A DNA stretch of 64,000 nucleotides from NCBI GenBank assembly GCA_949825045.1, contig OX463815.1, positions 16,299,231 through 16,363,230 of the forward strand. The letters run 5' to 3'. Positions 47,052-58,394 of the stretch are shown here, in pieces. Source of the DNA: Argyresthia goedartella (taxonomy: Eukaryota > Arthropoda > Insecta > Lepidoptera > Argyresthiidae). Numbering within the stretch: position 1 is the stretch's first letter; each line of letters begins with the position of its first letter. Position numbers and translations under genes: made by a program. A model generated the notes under the pieces. That model did no database searches and had not been told where the DNA came from. It saw only the letters and a program-made list of their open reading frames with translations.

Positions 47052-47878
47052 TATTTAAACACTTTCGACAGATTCGCAAATGTTTTTATAAGTATTAGAT
47101 AGATAGGATAAAGGTTCATCTGTACTCTTAATACGACATTGTAGAGGTAGAGAAAGTATAACTTTACGGATGAAGACAGGGTCAGAAGTCTTATAAGGAA
47201 AACTGAAAGAAAATCTACATGTTGTACAAATGTTTGTATTGTTGTTTTTGTGTAACGTAATGAATTTATGATGCATGTAATGGTGATGGAACATTACGGA
47301 ACAGATTTTATAAATAATATAGTATGGACAAATCCAGACGACTCACCCTCTTTAACACCTTTATGCTTTATGAACGTTCCGGCCCATAATAGAAGTGCAT
47401 GTACATCTAGTAGTCTAGTATTATGTGGTGTTACATTACAGAGATAAGGTTAACTGATCTCAAAACTAAAATTTCGTACTTTGAATAATAACTCCGTTTA
47501 AGATATTATTATAAATTACGAGGTATTGATAAGATACCGTTATCTAGTCACTGTAGTTCAGTTGCATTGTGCATAATGGATGAATCACAGTTGCAACGAC
47601 GGATAATGGTATTATTCATCTTGAACAAAAAAAAAAAACAATATTTGCTTAAAGCGTTGTAAGAATTCTCTAGCTATGATAGCACTTGTTCCACAGCAAT
47701 TTACCAGAGATCGTTGTTCAAATTATGTTTTTCACCAAATACAATATTACTAAGATATTTTCACTCTCCAAAAATAAAGTCTTGATCAGTCAGTTATTGT
47801 AATAAGTATATTTATTGTTTGCCGCTCATTATGTAGAAAATATTTTTTTATCAGTTGGCCAGTTTAATTTACCTTTCT

Positions 47879-48410
47879 CCATAAAACTCTTAATAATGTG
47901 TCTAAGAGATATCTCTTAGACACATTATTATAAGTTTTATGGAATAGCTATGTGGTGCTAATGATTCGAGTATTATTATACAGACGACAGGTCCTAACAA
48001 TATTCTTAAACTGTACCTTTTACATTACTTAATTAGTTTTATTATCCGAAAATAAGGACTTGATTAACGAGTTTTGTAATATATTTAATTTTTACTACAT
48101 ACGTGATCAGTTTTTTATCTTTTTATGTGTCTCTCAGCTATGTTTCTCTCAGACACATTATTACAAGCTTTATGGAATAACCATGTGCCATGATTCGAGA
48201 ATTAGTATAGGTGACGAGAGTTCCTAGCAATGCCGTTATAAGGCCTTTCTTTTTTATTATGAGTGAAAGAGCGAAGTTAGATAGGTCCTTACAATCCCCT
48301 CAAACTTTACTTTTCTGTTTCGTTCTGAGAAATGGTGCGAAGTTAGATAGGTCCTAACCATCCTCTTAAATTGTACCATTTTGTTTTACTCTGAGAGGTA
48401 GGGGTTATAA
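47879..48410. repeat. palindrome plus local diverged repeats
   Basis: At 47879-47942 two 32 bp arms (CCATAAAACTCTTAATAATG...) meet without a spacer and pair at 30 of 32 positions. A third copy of the right arm lies at 48145-48185 (CAGACACATTATTACAAGC). Then GCGAAGTTAGATAGGTCCT with CTTAAA.TGTACC occurs twice, at about 48275 and 48336, and once partly at about 47988. Confidence 0.65.
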
Positions 48411-49157
48411 AGAACGCGTCACAAATGCGCATTATGTATCCCTTTAGTACGACAAGCTAGGGCGGGCGGGGAACTCGTTACGCCTCAGCCTCAGGTAACC
48501 CGTCCTTCCTAAATATAATATGGGCCGAGTTTTCTTTGTAATAAGTGGACCACTTTTAAATTAAGTTGACAGGAGGAAACTAAACCTTTACTGAAGTCAT
48601 CACCAACGATTTTTTTGTAGCCTTGCTGATGATAATGATGATTTTGAATAAATGCTGACGAAATTTTTTCACAAAATTTTCTTATGAATCTTAGATGTGG
48701 CCTTCTCAAATTGATATTGCTTGCCTAGTGTTTATAAATATGTAATGGGATGATCCATCTTAGTCATAACAACATTAATATTTCTTGACTAACTTACCTC
48801 AATTTATTCCACTTTATCCTCTGGGATTAATAAGTGAGGTCAATTTCCCTGCAGACGAGTTCCGAGTTCATATAGCTTTTCCAAGATCTTTATTTTAGAA
48901 ATTCCGTACCTTACCATTGGGTAAACGTTGTTCTGGGCACTCCGTTTGCCTGTCTGTTTTTGTCTGGACCTTAAATTATATTTTTGTTTACTGACAACGA
49001 TTGATCAAATGTATACTTATCTAGATACATAGTTTCTCTTTTTTCTCTATTTATGTGGCTATCTGTTGCATATATTTGCAATCCATAGCCTTCTAGAAAC
49101 TGTTATTAGTGTGCTATCAGTAAACAGTTTCGAAAATAGTCAATTTTATACGTGAAA

Positions 49158-49205
49158 GTGCAGTGAAATGTGGACTGATATGTGCAGTGAAATGTGGACT
49201 GATAT
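49158..49205 (+). repeat. 24 bp tandem duplication, two units
   Basis: The unit GTGCAGTGAAATGTGGACTG plus ATAT occurs twice in a row without a difference. Confidence 0.9.
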
Positions 49206-49215
49206 GCCTTCAACG

Positions 49216-49560
49216 TCTTGAAGTTGTCTGCCATTATAAAACTAGCAGTAAGCGTAGCTTTGTCCTCACAAAGTTGCATTGCAGTTCATAGAATTTTTTT
49301 ATTTTTTATTTTTCGAGTTTATTTAGAAAATAGTTACTTCAATGATATTCCTGGAAACAAAATATAAACTGAAATCAATATTTTAAAGCATAAACCTTAC
49401 CATCTTGAAGTTGCCTGCCATTATAAATAACTAGCAGAAAGCGTAGCGTTGTCCTTACAACGTTGCATTGCAGTTCATCGAATTTATTTTATCTCATATT
49501 TTTTGAGTTTTTTTTTTAAATAAGACTTCAATGATATACCTGGGTAGTTAACATAAACTT
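49216..49560 (+). repeat. tandem duplication, unit about 187 bp
   Basis: TCTTGAAGTTG.CTGCCATTA, AACTAGCAG.AAGCGTAGC, GTTGCATTGCAGTTCAT and TTCAATGATAT.CCTGG occur in the same order twice (from 49216 and from 49403). Confidence 0.75.
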
Positions 49561-49734
49561 AAATAAATATGTCAACGATTTGTCGTATAGTGGCCTACAA
49601 AAATGCTAATAAAAGATGATTGTAGTTACATACTTGGGCTTTAGAACCTGTAGTTTGTAAGGTTATCTGTAGTATTATAATACTATAGAATCGGTATGAA
49701 TTTATTTATCACCTAATGAGTTCACCAAACAATA

Positions 49735-50360
49735 TAACATTGGTCACATTGGTGGTTGGTAAATTGATTGGAAAATCTCCGGGAAAATATATCGCTCATC
49801 AATTTATTACATTGCTTACCTAATTAATGGATCGTTCACCTAAATAATAGATTGTTCACGTAACATGTATCACCAAACAAATAGAAATTGGTCACTAATC
49901 AGGGTTTTTTATGCTGACTTGTCAAACTAACACGAAACCCCAATGGTCTTCGCTTCGCTCACCCGCTTTAGCCTTCGCCTTTCCTTCCCACCACTTCGCA
50001 ATGACATTTCGTATGCAAGCAGATTTCATGTGTTAGGTATATTAGCTGACAGGAGTATGGCTTAATCTTACTCGGGTCCGGGTAAAGGCCTGTGTCCCTC
50101 AGTGGGCTCATTAATGGGCTACATTTACTTTTTACTTTATTAGCTGACAGGTTATGAATAATTAATGATAAATTTATTATTAATAGCATTTTGGTGACAG
50201 ATCTAAAATTTACCAATATCAATCAGTGACCAGTCTATTATATAGGAGACATATATACAATTATTCGGTGATCCATATTTAGTGTCCATTTTGACTAATA
50301 TGATGACCAATATAATCCTTAGGGTATCACAGTTTAGTGACCAATCTGGAAACTGAAGAT
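49735..50360. repeat. element with inward-facing GGTCAC motifs and an RTE tail
   Basis: On the left side TTGGTCAC/ATTGGTCACTAAT and GATCGTTCACCTAAATAAT recur; on the right side the motif recurs mainly in reverse (CAGTGACCAGTC, AGTGACCAATC, GATGACCAAT). This is the pattern of subterminal repeats in a non-autonomous DNA element. Within it, GGGTAAAGGCCTGTGTCCCT then CAGTGGGCTCATTAATGGGC (50080-50117) is a familiar lepidopteran RTE 3' end. Confidence 0.5.
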
Positions 50361-50364
50361 ATTA

Positions 50365-51390
50365 TTCCCCTAACGAAAAATCAAACATGATAAAGTCATT
50401 CCATGAAGCGATCTTATGTCACGCCCCATTCCCAGAATGGAAAACCTCGTCACAATATTCCGTGCGGTCCAGTCAACAATGTCCAAACCAAACAACAATC
50501 AGAGACAGTAGAAGCACATATTTTCGTCGCCAATGAATATTCAGCGGGCGCTTTATTGCGCTCGTAAAATATGCGGGACATCGTCGTATACCAGCTCAAT
50601 GAGACAATCATTGGAGGCAATTTGCGTAGAGTATTCACTGATATAGACTATGACTAGGTTTGACTAGCACACTTCGCATCGTCCTTACTTCATGCATCGT
50701 AGAGATTACAATAACACTGCAATAATTTCGCATACCTTATCGCACTCGGCCACAGTTAATTGATTTGTTTGTTTGCTATTTTCGATTCCGATTCTAATTT
50801 GGGGTGGAAACTTCTGAAGCATCCGTATCGTCAACTTGGCAACATCCGTTCCAGCGATTTTCGGTTCGCCAATATAAACACAGGTAACTCTTTCAGTTCG
50901 ATCGTAAATCTTGTCATAACGTATTCCTATGATGAGTTGTGTTATTCCGTTGCCGCCAGCCCCTCAGTCGCGCCCTCGCGATTCTGAGATACCTATAAAT
51001 AACAGGCTGAGTGTGGCGACTAGTGGCCGAGTCTCCTTATCTGCCTTGATAAGATATACATAGGTATAACCTCCAATCTCCTCCACTCTATGATAAAGTA
51101 CTGCGTAATCCTTCGTAATATATCTGATGTTATAATGTACGCATTGGCATCTTTAATCGCCTCAGACATTGAGATTACCTGTCCTAGAAAAGCTGTAGGT
51201 TGGAGCATTAGCATATAGCATCGCAACAGGCATCATCACGCTGGGCTCCTTGGAGTATATTTGTTAAGCTTACTTAGCAGATGGGTAACTTTGTAACTGT
51301 TAGTAGGTAAATTGTGTAAGAAGTAGTGGGTGTGGAAGGTGACTTTTTGATTGACTACATAGGTAATCCGTCCATCTTTACAAGTTATCA
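50365..51390. other. intron sequence, no gene recognised
   Basis: The frame 50760-50987 contains a GT after NIRSSDFRFANINTG (CAGGTAACT at 50880), but no PDE4-like sequence, so it is not called an exon. Confidence 0.3.
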
Positions 51391-51405
51391 GTCTGGTTCC
51401 ATGCG

Positions 51406-51437
51406 CAAAAGCTCCACTGGATCCAGTGGAGCTTTTG
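51406..51437. repeat. perfect 32 bp palindrome
   Basis: CAAAAGCTCCACTGGA (51406-51421) is followed directly by its exact complement (51422-51437), centred on a GGATCC. Confidence 0.9.
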
Positions 51438-51739
51438 ATGGATGGATGAAATGGATGGATGGACAAGTTTTGGAACTTGTCTACGAGTAATGAAATAGTA
51501 AAAGCGGTTTGCGATATTCAATGTTGATGTTAATAAACAATAAGGCTTACGGTGTAAGCGTACTACATTTCGGTAACCTAGAATAAAGTTAAATATTGTT
51601 TTAATAACACTCCAACTTCATATCATCACCTACTTTCTTTCGGAATCGATTACGTATGGCACCATTTTATTCGAATTCAATAAGGGATTGGGCGTTTATT
51701 TATTCATTATAGTTTTAGGCATGTATATGTCGTAGCTAT

Positions 51740-52120
51740 ATCGTTGATTATTTCATGAAATAGCCAACCAAGGATTGACTATATCATAAAATGTCCAACA
51801 ATGGTTGGACATTTTATGATATACAAATCATGAAATGTCATGATATAGTCAATTATATCATGAAATGATCAGAATGCGTTTGATTTCACGAAAACATGTC
51901 TTTTTAAAAGCATTTGTATTCAGTACTATGTGGTATTTTTTGTGTCACACAATTCGACCTAACACTGCTTCCCTGCGCTCGTCCCCTTTATTCTTCACAT
52001 AAGCTACCGCAGTGTTTTTCCCTATAATATTTCTTCGTTCAATGAAAGTTCTAATTCAACCATGGTTGGCTATATCATGATATTGTCAATTCCACGATAT
52101 TGTTACGACATGTACCAGGT
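51740..52120. repeat. fold-back stretch rich in TATATCATGA motifs
   Basis: A 20 bp perfect hairpin (51780-51799 with 51804-51823; ATATCATAAAATGTCCAAC arm) sits among five or more TATATCATGA/TCATGATATA copies in both directions. GCTACCGCAGTGTTT at 52002-52016 matches the 1.9-2.5 kb fold-back element. It ends about 60 bp before the dunce exon at 52180. Confidence 0.6.
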
Positions 52121-52179
52121 AAAGATAACCCGAGTAATAACCATGTATCCTCTAACAATGTTTTATCTCGTACTTACAG

Positions 52180-52301
52180 ATAAGCAACAAGAGCTCGATA
52201 TACCAACGCTTCAAGTCGAAGAAGGTTGTAGTGTGGAGCGCAACAAGAAGAAGGAGAAAGCTCGCCATGGCGGCACCAGCTCCACCGCTACCATGTCACA
52301 G
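52180..52301 (+). CDS. dnc: dunce exon: linker 2 between UCR2 and catalytic domain
   Basis: This 122 bp exon lies between TACTTACAG and GTAAGA. With the carried-over G it reads DKQQELDIPTLQVEEG, then CSVERNKKKEKARHGGT and SSTATMSQ. It corresponds to the LR2 linker that follows UCR2 in PDE4 proteins (human: FLDKQHEVEIPSPTQ...KKKRPMSQ). The basic KKKEKAR stretch and the closing MSQ just before ITGVK are conserved landmarks. It ends in phase 0 and is separated from the catalytic exon by only 97 bp of intron. Confidence 0.94.
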
Positions 52302-52398
52302 GTAAGAGATCGCAATCCAAATTCACCCCGAAACTCTCTACACGTCTGCATGAAAGCCAGCATTATTGTATTAATAGGACCCCATCCGGCACCCACAG

Positions 52399-53535
52399 AT
52401 CACGGGAGTGAAGCGCACGCTGACGCACACGAACAGCTTCACTGGCGAGCGCGTGCCGCGGCTCGGCGTGGAGACGCCGCACGAGGAGGAGCTGGCGCGG
52501 CAGCTGGAGGAGCTAGACCGCTGGGGCGTGGATATGTTCCGCATCGGTGAGCTGTCGTGCGGCCGCCCACTCACAGCCGTCGCCTACGCCGCCTTCACCT
52601 CGCGCGAGCTTCTCGCCACGCTGCAGCTGCCGGCGCGCAGCTTCCTCGCGTTTGCGGTCACGCTCGAGGAGCACTACATACGCGACAACCCCTTCCACAA
52701 CTCGCTGCACGCGGCCGACGTGACGCAGTCGACGCACGTGCTGCTCAACACGCCGGCGCTGGACGCGGTGTTCACGCCGATCGAGGTGTGCGCGGCGCTG
52801 TTCGCCGCGTGCGTGCACGACGTCGACCACCCGGGCCTCACCAACCAGTTCCTCGTCAACTCGAGCTCGGAGCTCGCGCTCATGTATAACGACGAGTCCG
52901 TGCTCGAGAACCACCACCTGGCGGTTGCTTTCAAGCTGCTGCAGAACGATGGCTGCGACATCTTCGTCAACTTGCAAAAGAAGCAGCGGCAGACGCTGCG
53001 TAAGATGGTAATCGACATGGTGCTTTCGACAGACATGTCAAAGCACATGAGCCTTCTCGCGGACCTCAAGACGATGGTCGAGACGAAGAAGGTGGCCGGC
53101 AGCGGCGTGCTGCTGCTGGACAATTACACGGACAGGATACAGGTGCTGGAGAACCTTGTGCACTGCGCGGATCTAAGCAACCCGACGAAGCCGCTGCCGT
53201 TGTACAAGCGCTGGGTGGCGCTGCTCATGGAGGAGTTCTTCCAGCAAGGCGACCGCGAGCGCGAGCACGGCATGGACATTAGCCCCATGTGCGACCGGCA
53301 CAACGCGACGATAGAGAAGTCGCAGGTCGGCTTCATCGACTACATCGTGCACCCGCTGTGGGAGACGTGGGCGGACCTGGTGCACCCAGACGCACAGGAC
53401 ATTCTCGACACGCTGGAAGAGAACCGTGACTACTACCAGAGCATGATCCCGCCGTCGCCGCCGCCGGCGCTGGCGCACGCCTCGCTGGCTGGGCCCGGCG
53501 CCGACGACGACCGCCCCGAACAAATACGCTTTCAA
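52399..53535 (+). CDS. dnc: dunce exon: entire PDE4 catalytic domain
   Basis: This 1137 bp exon encodes 379 residues, from [16 protein letters not shown] to RPEQIRFQ. Numbering from its first codon, the metal and substrate residues are all present: H100 and H104 (HNSLHAADV), H140-D141 in the HDVDHPG signature, D258 in HCADLSNP, and the purine-clamping Q309 in [13 protein letters not shown]. After the helical domain, Ser353 in IPPSPPP fits the Pro-x-Ser-Pro ERK site known in long PDE4 forms. The reaction is hydrolysis of cAMP to AMP with two bound divalent metals. The exon is very GC-rich with strong G/C at third positions, unlike the AT-rich introns, which also creates long spurious frames on the other strand. 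That the whole catalytic domain lies in one exon is notable. If the donor at 53536 is not used, the frame adds only seven codons before a stop. Confidence 0.98.
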
Positions 53536-53892
53536 GTGAGTAACTCGCTATGTGTATGAGATTTTGCACGTTATTGGGTAAAAAATATCACAAAATTAAA
53601 TATACCTGTAATGTCAATAATCCGCCTAATGCTTCGTCACTATGCACTTCTGCGTGATCGTCCTCTGGGAAAAAATTAACGTATTGACATTGAAGTTCTG
53701 AGTTCAGATGTACTTATACCGAGTTCATAATTTGTAAGCGACTAGTGAAGTCGCGACTGTTTAAGTGTCAGACATGCATAAAAAATGGTTAGCCATGAAG
53801 TATGAGTACTGCAGTAAAAATAAGTAATTCTCGTGGATTCAACGGCAAGGTGACCTTTTCTTATGTTAACCGAAGCAATTAACCCTTTCCAG

Positions 53893-53955
53893 GTAACACT
53901 GGAAGAAGGTGAAGGCTCAGAAGATTGTGAGGGCGAAGGGGACGGTGGGATGTGA
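53893..53955 (+). CDS. dnc: dunce last coding exon, acidic C-terminus
   Basis: After CCTTTCCAG the frame continues from IRFQ as VTLEEGEGSEDCEGEGDGGM and stops at TGA 53953-53955. FQVTLEE matches the FQFELTLEEDGESD stretch at the same place in mammalian PDE4D, so the acceptor and phase are well supported. The tail after it is much shorter than in mammals or flies. Frames further downstream do not resemble PDE4. The rest of the exon is presumed 3' UTR. Confidence 0.9.
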   Translation, partial: VTLEEGEGSEDCEGEGDGGM

Positions 53956-54846
53956 CGGAAACTACTGGGAATCTGTAAGAAACTCTCTGAAAGGATGCAA
54001 GTGTGGTGGAAGCTCTGGCAGTAGAGCCACGGCCTCGGTATGCCGACGCGCGTCGAACAGTTCGGAGAATTTCGGAGCACTTCGTAGCGCTTAGGGCCAC
54101 TTCGGAGCAGCTTCGGGCCACTTCGGAGCAGATTTGTGCGGCCCGAACTCGGTCCATGGCGCTCCGTCGGCAGCCGCGGCCGAAACAGCCGGAAACTGAA
54201 TGTGCAGCGCTAGAGATGCTCTTGTTGGATCATTGTAAACATTGTAAACATAACTTGTTGACGCTTATCTACGTCGAAATGGGTCGATCGACGGGTGTAT
54301 TGTATCGTTACATTTCGGTCATATTTATTTCTAAGTGATTATTATGCGGTGTTGTTTAGAGTTACATACCTAACAACTAAAATAACATGTCCCTCCAAAT
54401 GTTTGTGTAATTCGATTGTCTAGTGTTTTTATTACTATCGTTTCGTTTTTTCTAACCAAAGATGTGAAAGTAATTAATTGTTATGTTCAGAGGAAAGTTT
54501 GTAATATCCCTGTATGATAGTTTTTGGTTCGTAAAGTTTATAATAGTAAGTAAGTAAGTAGTTTTAATCACTCGGCCACATTAAGCGGACCGACTAAGTT
54601 AGGACATTGAAAACGCTTATTACTTGGTATGAAAGGGTAATTTATATCGTCATATCATCCACGTTTCTCATATATTTAATACGGGTTTGCGATAATGATG
54701 TTATTCACCAAAATATTATGTAAACATTTAAGTAAGTAACTACCCATAAACATAATATAGAGCTACTTTAAGGTACATTTTTAAAATTGCCTTTCAGAGT
54801 TGTTGTCTTTTTTTCTGAATATGTAATATTCGGCCAAAACAATAAA
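53956..54846 (+). promoter_or_regulatory. dnc: dunce 3' UTR with candidate polyadenylation signal
   Basis: Downstream of the stop codon there is no PDE4-like frame. The first canonical AATAAA is at 54841-54846, about 890 bp after the stop. Before it lie GC-rich repeats of CTTCGGAGCA type (54060-54130) and a short TAAG microsatellite near 54545. A further AATAAA occurs near 56013, so longer UTRs are possible. The 3' end itself is inference. Confidence 0.45.
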
Positions 54847-54849
54847 ACT

Positions 54850-56435
54850 TTGAAAAGACACTTAGGAATATTCAGGTTCAACCTCGACTCAGTTCATCCT
54901 ATAATAGGTAGCTTTACTTACTGCTCGGTAAACCTTAGCACCTCATTTCTTAAATTACGAGGGTCGCTGGCGATCCATTACTTTTCTCTTTAGCGTAATG
55001 TATTTTTAATAATTGTTTTATTCTAGTTACCTATACCGAAAAAATGTTAGTTAATGTGTGACGGAAGTTAATATTGTACTAACCAGAAATAGCTGCGACT
55101 TGGTTGTTATCAATTGTTATGTTTGCTAGCACACGGGCCGGATCTTGCAATAATAACTAAATGCCTTGTTGGATTTCGATTAAAGTACGCACAAAACTTA
55201 GCTACCTGCTTTCGAAGTCTGAAATAGGAGCATGTGATGACAACATTTAGCGATATCCAATTATGAATCGCTAATTGGATGCTTTGATGAAGATAGCTAA
55301 CATGTTATTCCACAGTATGTTCGAAGCCAATATTTGTATTCAACTAAGAGAAAGTAATCTGATCTCAAGGTAGACATCCGTATCCAAGTACTCGCACACA
55401 ATAAGTAGGCACCTACACAACCCCAATCTCGGTCAGAGTTTTTTTTTTATTTAACTAAATATGATATGTAAATGGAGGATGAAATGCTTAAATTACCTAT
55501 TGTTGTTATTATTTCCGTGATCTTACTTGATGTATGCATACCTGATGTACATTGTATCACTTAAGAGCTGGTCTCTAATTAAATGTACTCAATTGTTTAC
55601 ACTGTCTTGAATCATAATGTTTTATTTTGTCACCCTGAAGTAGGTATTTGGTTCACTTTTGGGACATTGAGTAACCTTAGTCATTCGCCACTCATTCATC
55701 GGTTCCAAGAATGAAGGTCCAATGTTCATTGATTTTCGTAATTAATTTAAGGTTTTAATCGGCGATCTATACAAAAACATGACGCGAAATCGCCGTGATG
55801 TCTTCAAAATGCCTGAATTTGTAATTGCTTAGATTAGGATTCAAAATTAGTTATTGATAAAAAGAAAATTCATTCACTCTGGTCTATAGTTTTCTTGTTA
55901 CCAATAACATGAAACATTTAACTACGCTTAACTACTTGTGTGTTATAAAAATAGAAAAAAATACGCTTAGAATAATTTTTGTTTTAATAAGTATTTGTGA
56001 CGAAATTGTGTTGAATAAAATGTCCGTACTACAGTAGATCTGTGTATATAACGTACCTACCCAATCTTACGTAGTTCACAATCTTGTGTATAAAAATATA
56101 AACTATTATAAATACTTTGCTTACAGAAGGATTCTGTTGAATACTATATCCTGTATTTATCTCTATATCATCTTCATAGTTCAATCGGTCATCTTATAAA
56201 GCATCGCTTAGTTGTAGTGACTCTACGAAGAGTCGTTTCCCCTTTTAATAAACCAAATTCTAAACTGCTGAGAATTAACGGCCTCTCAAAAGTCTGAATG
56301 AAGTGCCACAGTTATACAACGGCGCTAACAGTAAGATGACATTTTCGTGGCCGTTAACTTGTTGACAACCGTACCTATAGTTTTGGTGCACTAAGCTGGA
56401 TACATGTTTTATTTACGAACAATCGGCATCAGATA
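54850..56435. other. downstream sequence, no gene recognised
   Basis: AT-rich sequence with further AATAAA signals (for example near 56013). It may belong to longer dunce 3' UTRs or be intergenic. Confidence 0.35.
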
Positions 56436-56436
56436 C

Positions 56437-56692
56437 ACAGGGTGTAACAGAAATGTGTACACTTCTTATTGTAGGAGTTTGTCAGGGATATTCTAAGCAA
56501 CTTTCACTACAAAACCAATTTGATCAGAGCAACTTTTTTTTTCACTTCCCCATACAAATCAGCTGACCACCCGGACCAAAATGTATTTAAAAGTGAAAAA
56601 TAAAGTTGCTCTGATCAAATCAAGTAAGTTGTTCAAAAAGATGTCCCTAGCAACCCCTTAAAATATGAAGTGTACACATTTCTGTTACACGT
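56437..56692. repeat. MITE, about 255 bp
   Basis: Termini TGTAACAGAAATGTGTACAC are inverted at the two ends (56443-56462 and 56669-56688), and GATCAGAGCAACTTT is inverted inside (56522, 56600). No coding sequence. Confidence 0.75.
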
Positions 56693-57604
56693 GTATGACC
56701 ACGCAAGCTTTCTAAATAGATCTAAACGTCATAAACAACCAGAAACAACAGCGAAAGTCTCAAAAGGATGCTGACATCCATGTGACCTTGCGTGCTCACA
56801 TATATCTGATGCTGGCTGTACATTACATATTCACATATTAATGTACTGACAGTCAGAGAACAATATTGTATCGAGTAAGTAGTAAGATATCCCTGTTGTA
56901 AGCGAGCGTGGAGATGTTTTGAGCCGTTTCTCTTCTCATAGCAGTAAATATTTGTCTGAATATACGGGAACTATCGATAAGATTGGACGATACGTATTCT
57001 AGATAAATTTTATTAATACCGAATGAAAAGTGCAATGCTGGTCATTTGCATAACTTATTATTATTTATGTTTAAATTAAAAATAGCTTGTAATAGTTAAA
57101 ATTAATATCTGAGTTGAATTACAGAACATAAATGTATTTAGAATAAAAAGACATGGGAGAAAACAATAGTTTTAATTAAGCTAACCTTTGGTATACAGAA
57201 TGTTTGGTAGATCGATGCAAAAACTAACGTGAGACTTATAAAAGGGTCATTTTTGCAAGGAGACTGGCATTCAGTTATTTTTTTATCTTGAAATGTGCAG
57301 CCAGAGATGAAACCGATGTCCATCGGTAATTAAATTATTGAAACACATGTGAGTAATTATGAATTTATAAAACGACTGCGAGAAATCTGAGTTCAAAGTG
57401 CAAAAAAGTTGTTTTTGTCGAGCTTTAAAGTTAGATTTCTCGAAAAGTATATATCGTTTTAGAAATGTATCATTACTTATTTTTGTTTGTAAAATATTAC
57501 TTTATCGATCGACACCCGTTTCATCACTGTCTGCAGAAATCAAGATTTTTCGACAGTTAGTATGCTAAAAATGTTACATGCCCTTTAGAATCACTGTTAT
57601 TGGC

Positions 57605-57870
57605 GTCGTTTTAATTGACCGAGTGAGAGAAGCGTCTCCGTTTCAGGATAGAGCAAAAATGCTTTCCTATGCCCGGATGTGTGTCCGGATGTTATCCTCT
57701 ACAGGACGCATTCCTATGTGATTCTCGTGATTTTTTTTGAGGAGGTTCAATAATTAAGTAAATCGTTTTTTTATCGATTGAGTTTTTGGAATTTTTTCAA
57801 AATGACGGAGATGTAGAGGTTTTAAAATTTCAAAAAAGAGCTTGATGGATTTTAACAAATAAGGAGCGAA
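57605..57870 (-). repeat. dispersed repeat, inverse of the 9.36 kb copy
   Basis: AATTGACCGAGTGAGAGAAG, CGTCTCCGTTTCAGGA, TGTCCGGATGTTATCCTCTA and TGATTCTCGTGATTTTTTTT match the 9.36-9.53 kb repeat in reverse order. Confidence 0.6.
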
Positions 57871-58186
57871 GCTAATACAGACCATTTAGAATCATTTAAG
57901 CCAAATATGCGTATGGAGAACTTTTACTGTTTATTTTTATCGTTATTGGTTTTGGCGAAAGTTCCCAGATTTTCACAGTTCATCGATAATAATTGCGAAA
58001 TGAAGCAATAGTTGGATTATTTTTAGATTATTCTAATAAAGCACTTTTTAAATAAAATTAATAAAAATAACATATCTTGATTTGAGCCTCTGATTTTTCA
58101 GACTTGGTTTTTACAGACAAATTACAAAAGCTTTATGTGCAAATATTTTGCATCGATGTACCAAACTTACTTTATAAAGAAGGCCT

Positions 58187-58292
58187 TAGATGTGTGTGAT
58201 ATCGCTGTTTCTGGTTCGCACGACACAGTATCCTAGTATGGAGCCAGAATCAATGTATGTGCCTGTATATAAATGTTTATAAAGGTTATCAA
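58187..58292 (+). repeat. SINE family B, 3' half
   Basis: TTAGATGTGTGTGATATCGC, CTGTTTCTGGTTCGCACGAC, ACAGTATCCTAGTATGGAGC, CAATGTATGTGCCTGTATAT. The tRNA head is absent. Confidence 0.65.
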
Positions 58293-58394
58293 GGTGTGAC
58301 AGAGATCTCCAGGCGCATACAGTTTGGGTTGGGCCACCTTTGGTAAATTGAAAGACGTCTTGAAGTCCAAAATCCTTCAATGCCTGAAAATCAA

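Larger units (their letters stand above)
4538..54846 (+). other. dnc: dunce gene body, 3' part (PDE4 cAMP phosphodiesterase)
   Basis: This is the extent of the dunce gene that can be supported here, from the first recognisable exon to the first downstream AATAAA. The product hydrolyses cAMP to 5'-AMP and limits PKA signalling; in flies the gene is needed for learning and female fertility (established knowledge of the family). All six exons are bounded by AG and GT, and their phases are consistent (starts 2, 1, 0, 1, 0, 0), giving one uninterrupted reading frame. The joined product covers the UCR1-UCR2 linker, UCR2, linker 2 and the catalytic domain, about 517 residues here. The UCR1 module with its RRESF-type PKA site, and the long-form N-termini, are not in the window. 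Three introns are very large and filled with transposons, as in other insect dunce loci. Confidence 0.93.

Noticed and set aside
50760..50987. Possible extra dunce exon ending at CAGGTAACT (50880)
   Set aside because: The peptide has no similarity to PDE4, and the exons at 46502 and 52180 already join in phase with conserved sequence across the junction.
52062..52550. 162-codon frame starting MVGYIMILSIPRYCYD
   Set aside because: It reads from a fold-back repeat through the acceptor, the linker exon and the short intron in one frame; only 52180-52301 is coding.
52513..53535. Long minus-strand frames over the catalytic exon (154, 149, 120 and 78 codons)
   Set aside because: They mirror the GC-rich third positions of the dunce exon; the peptides are Arg/Val-rich low complexity with no known domain.
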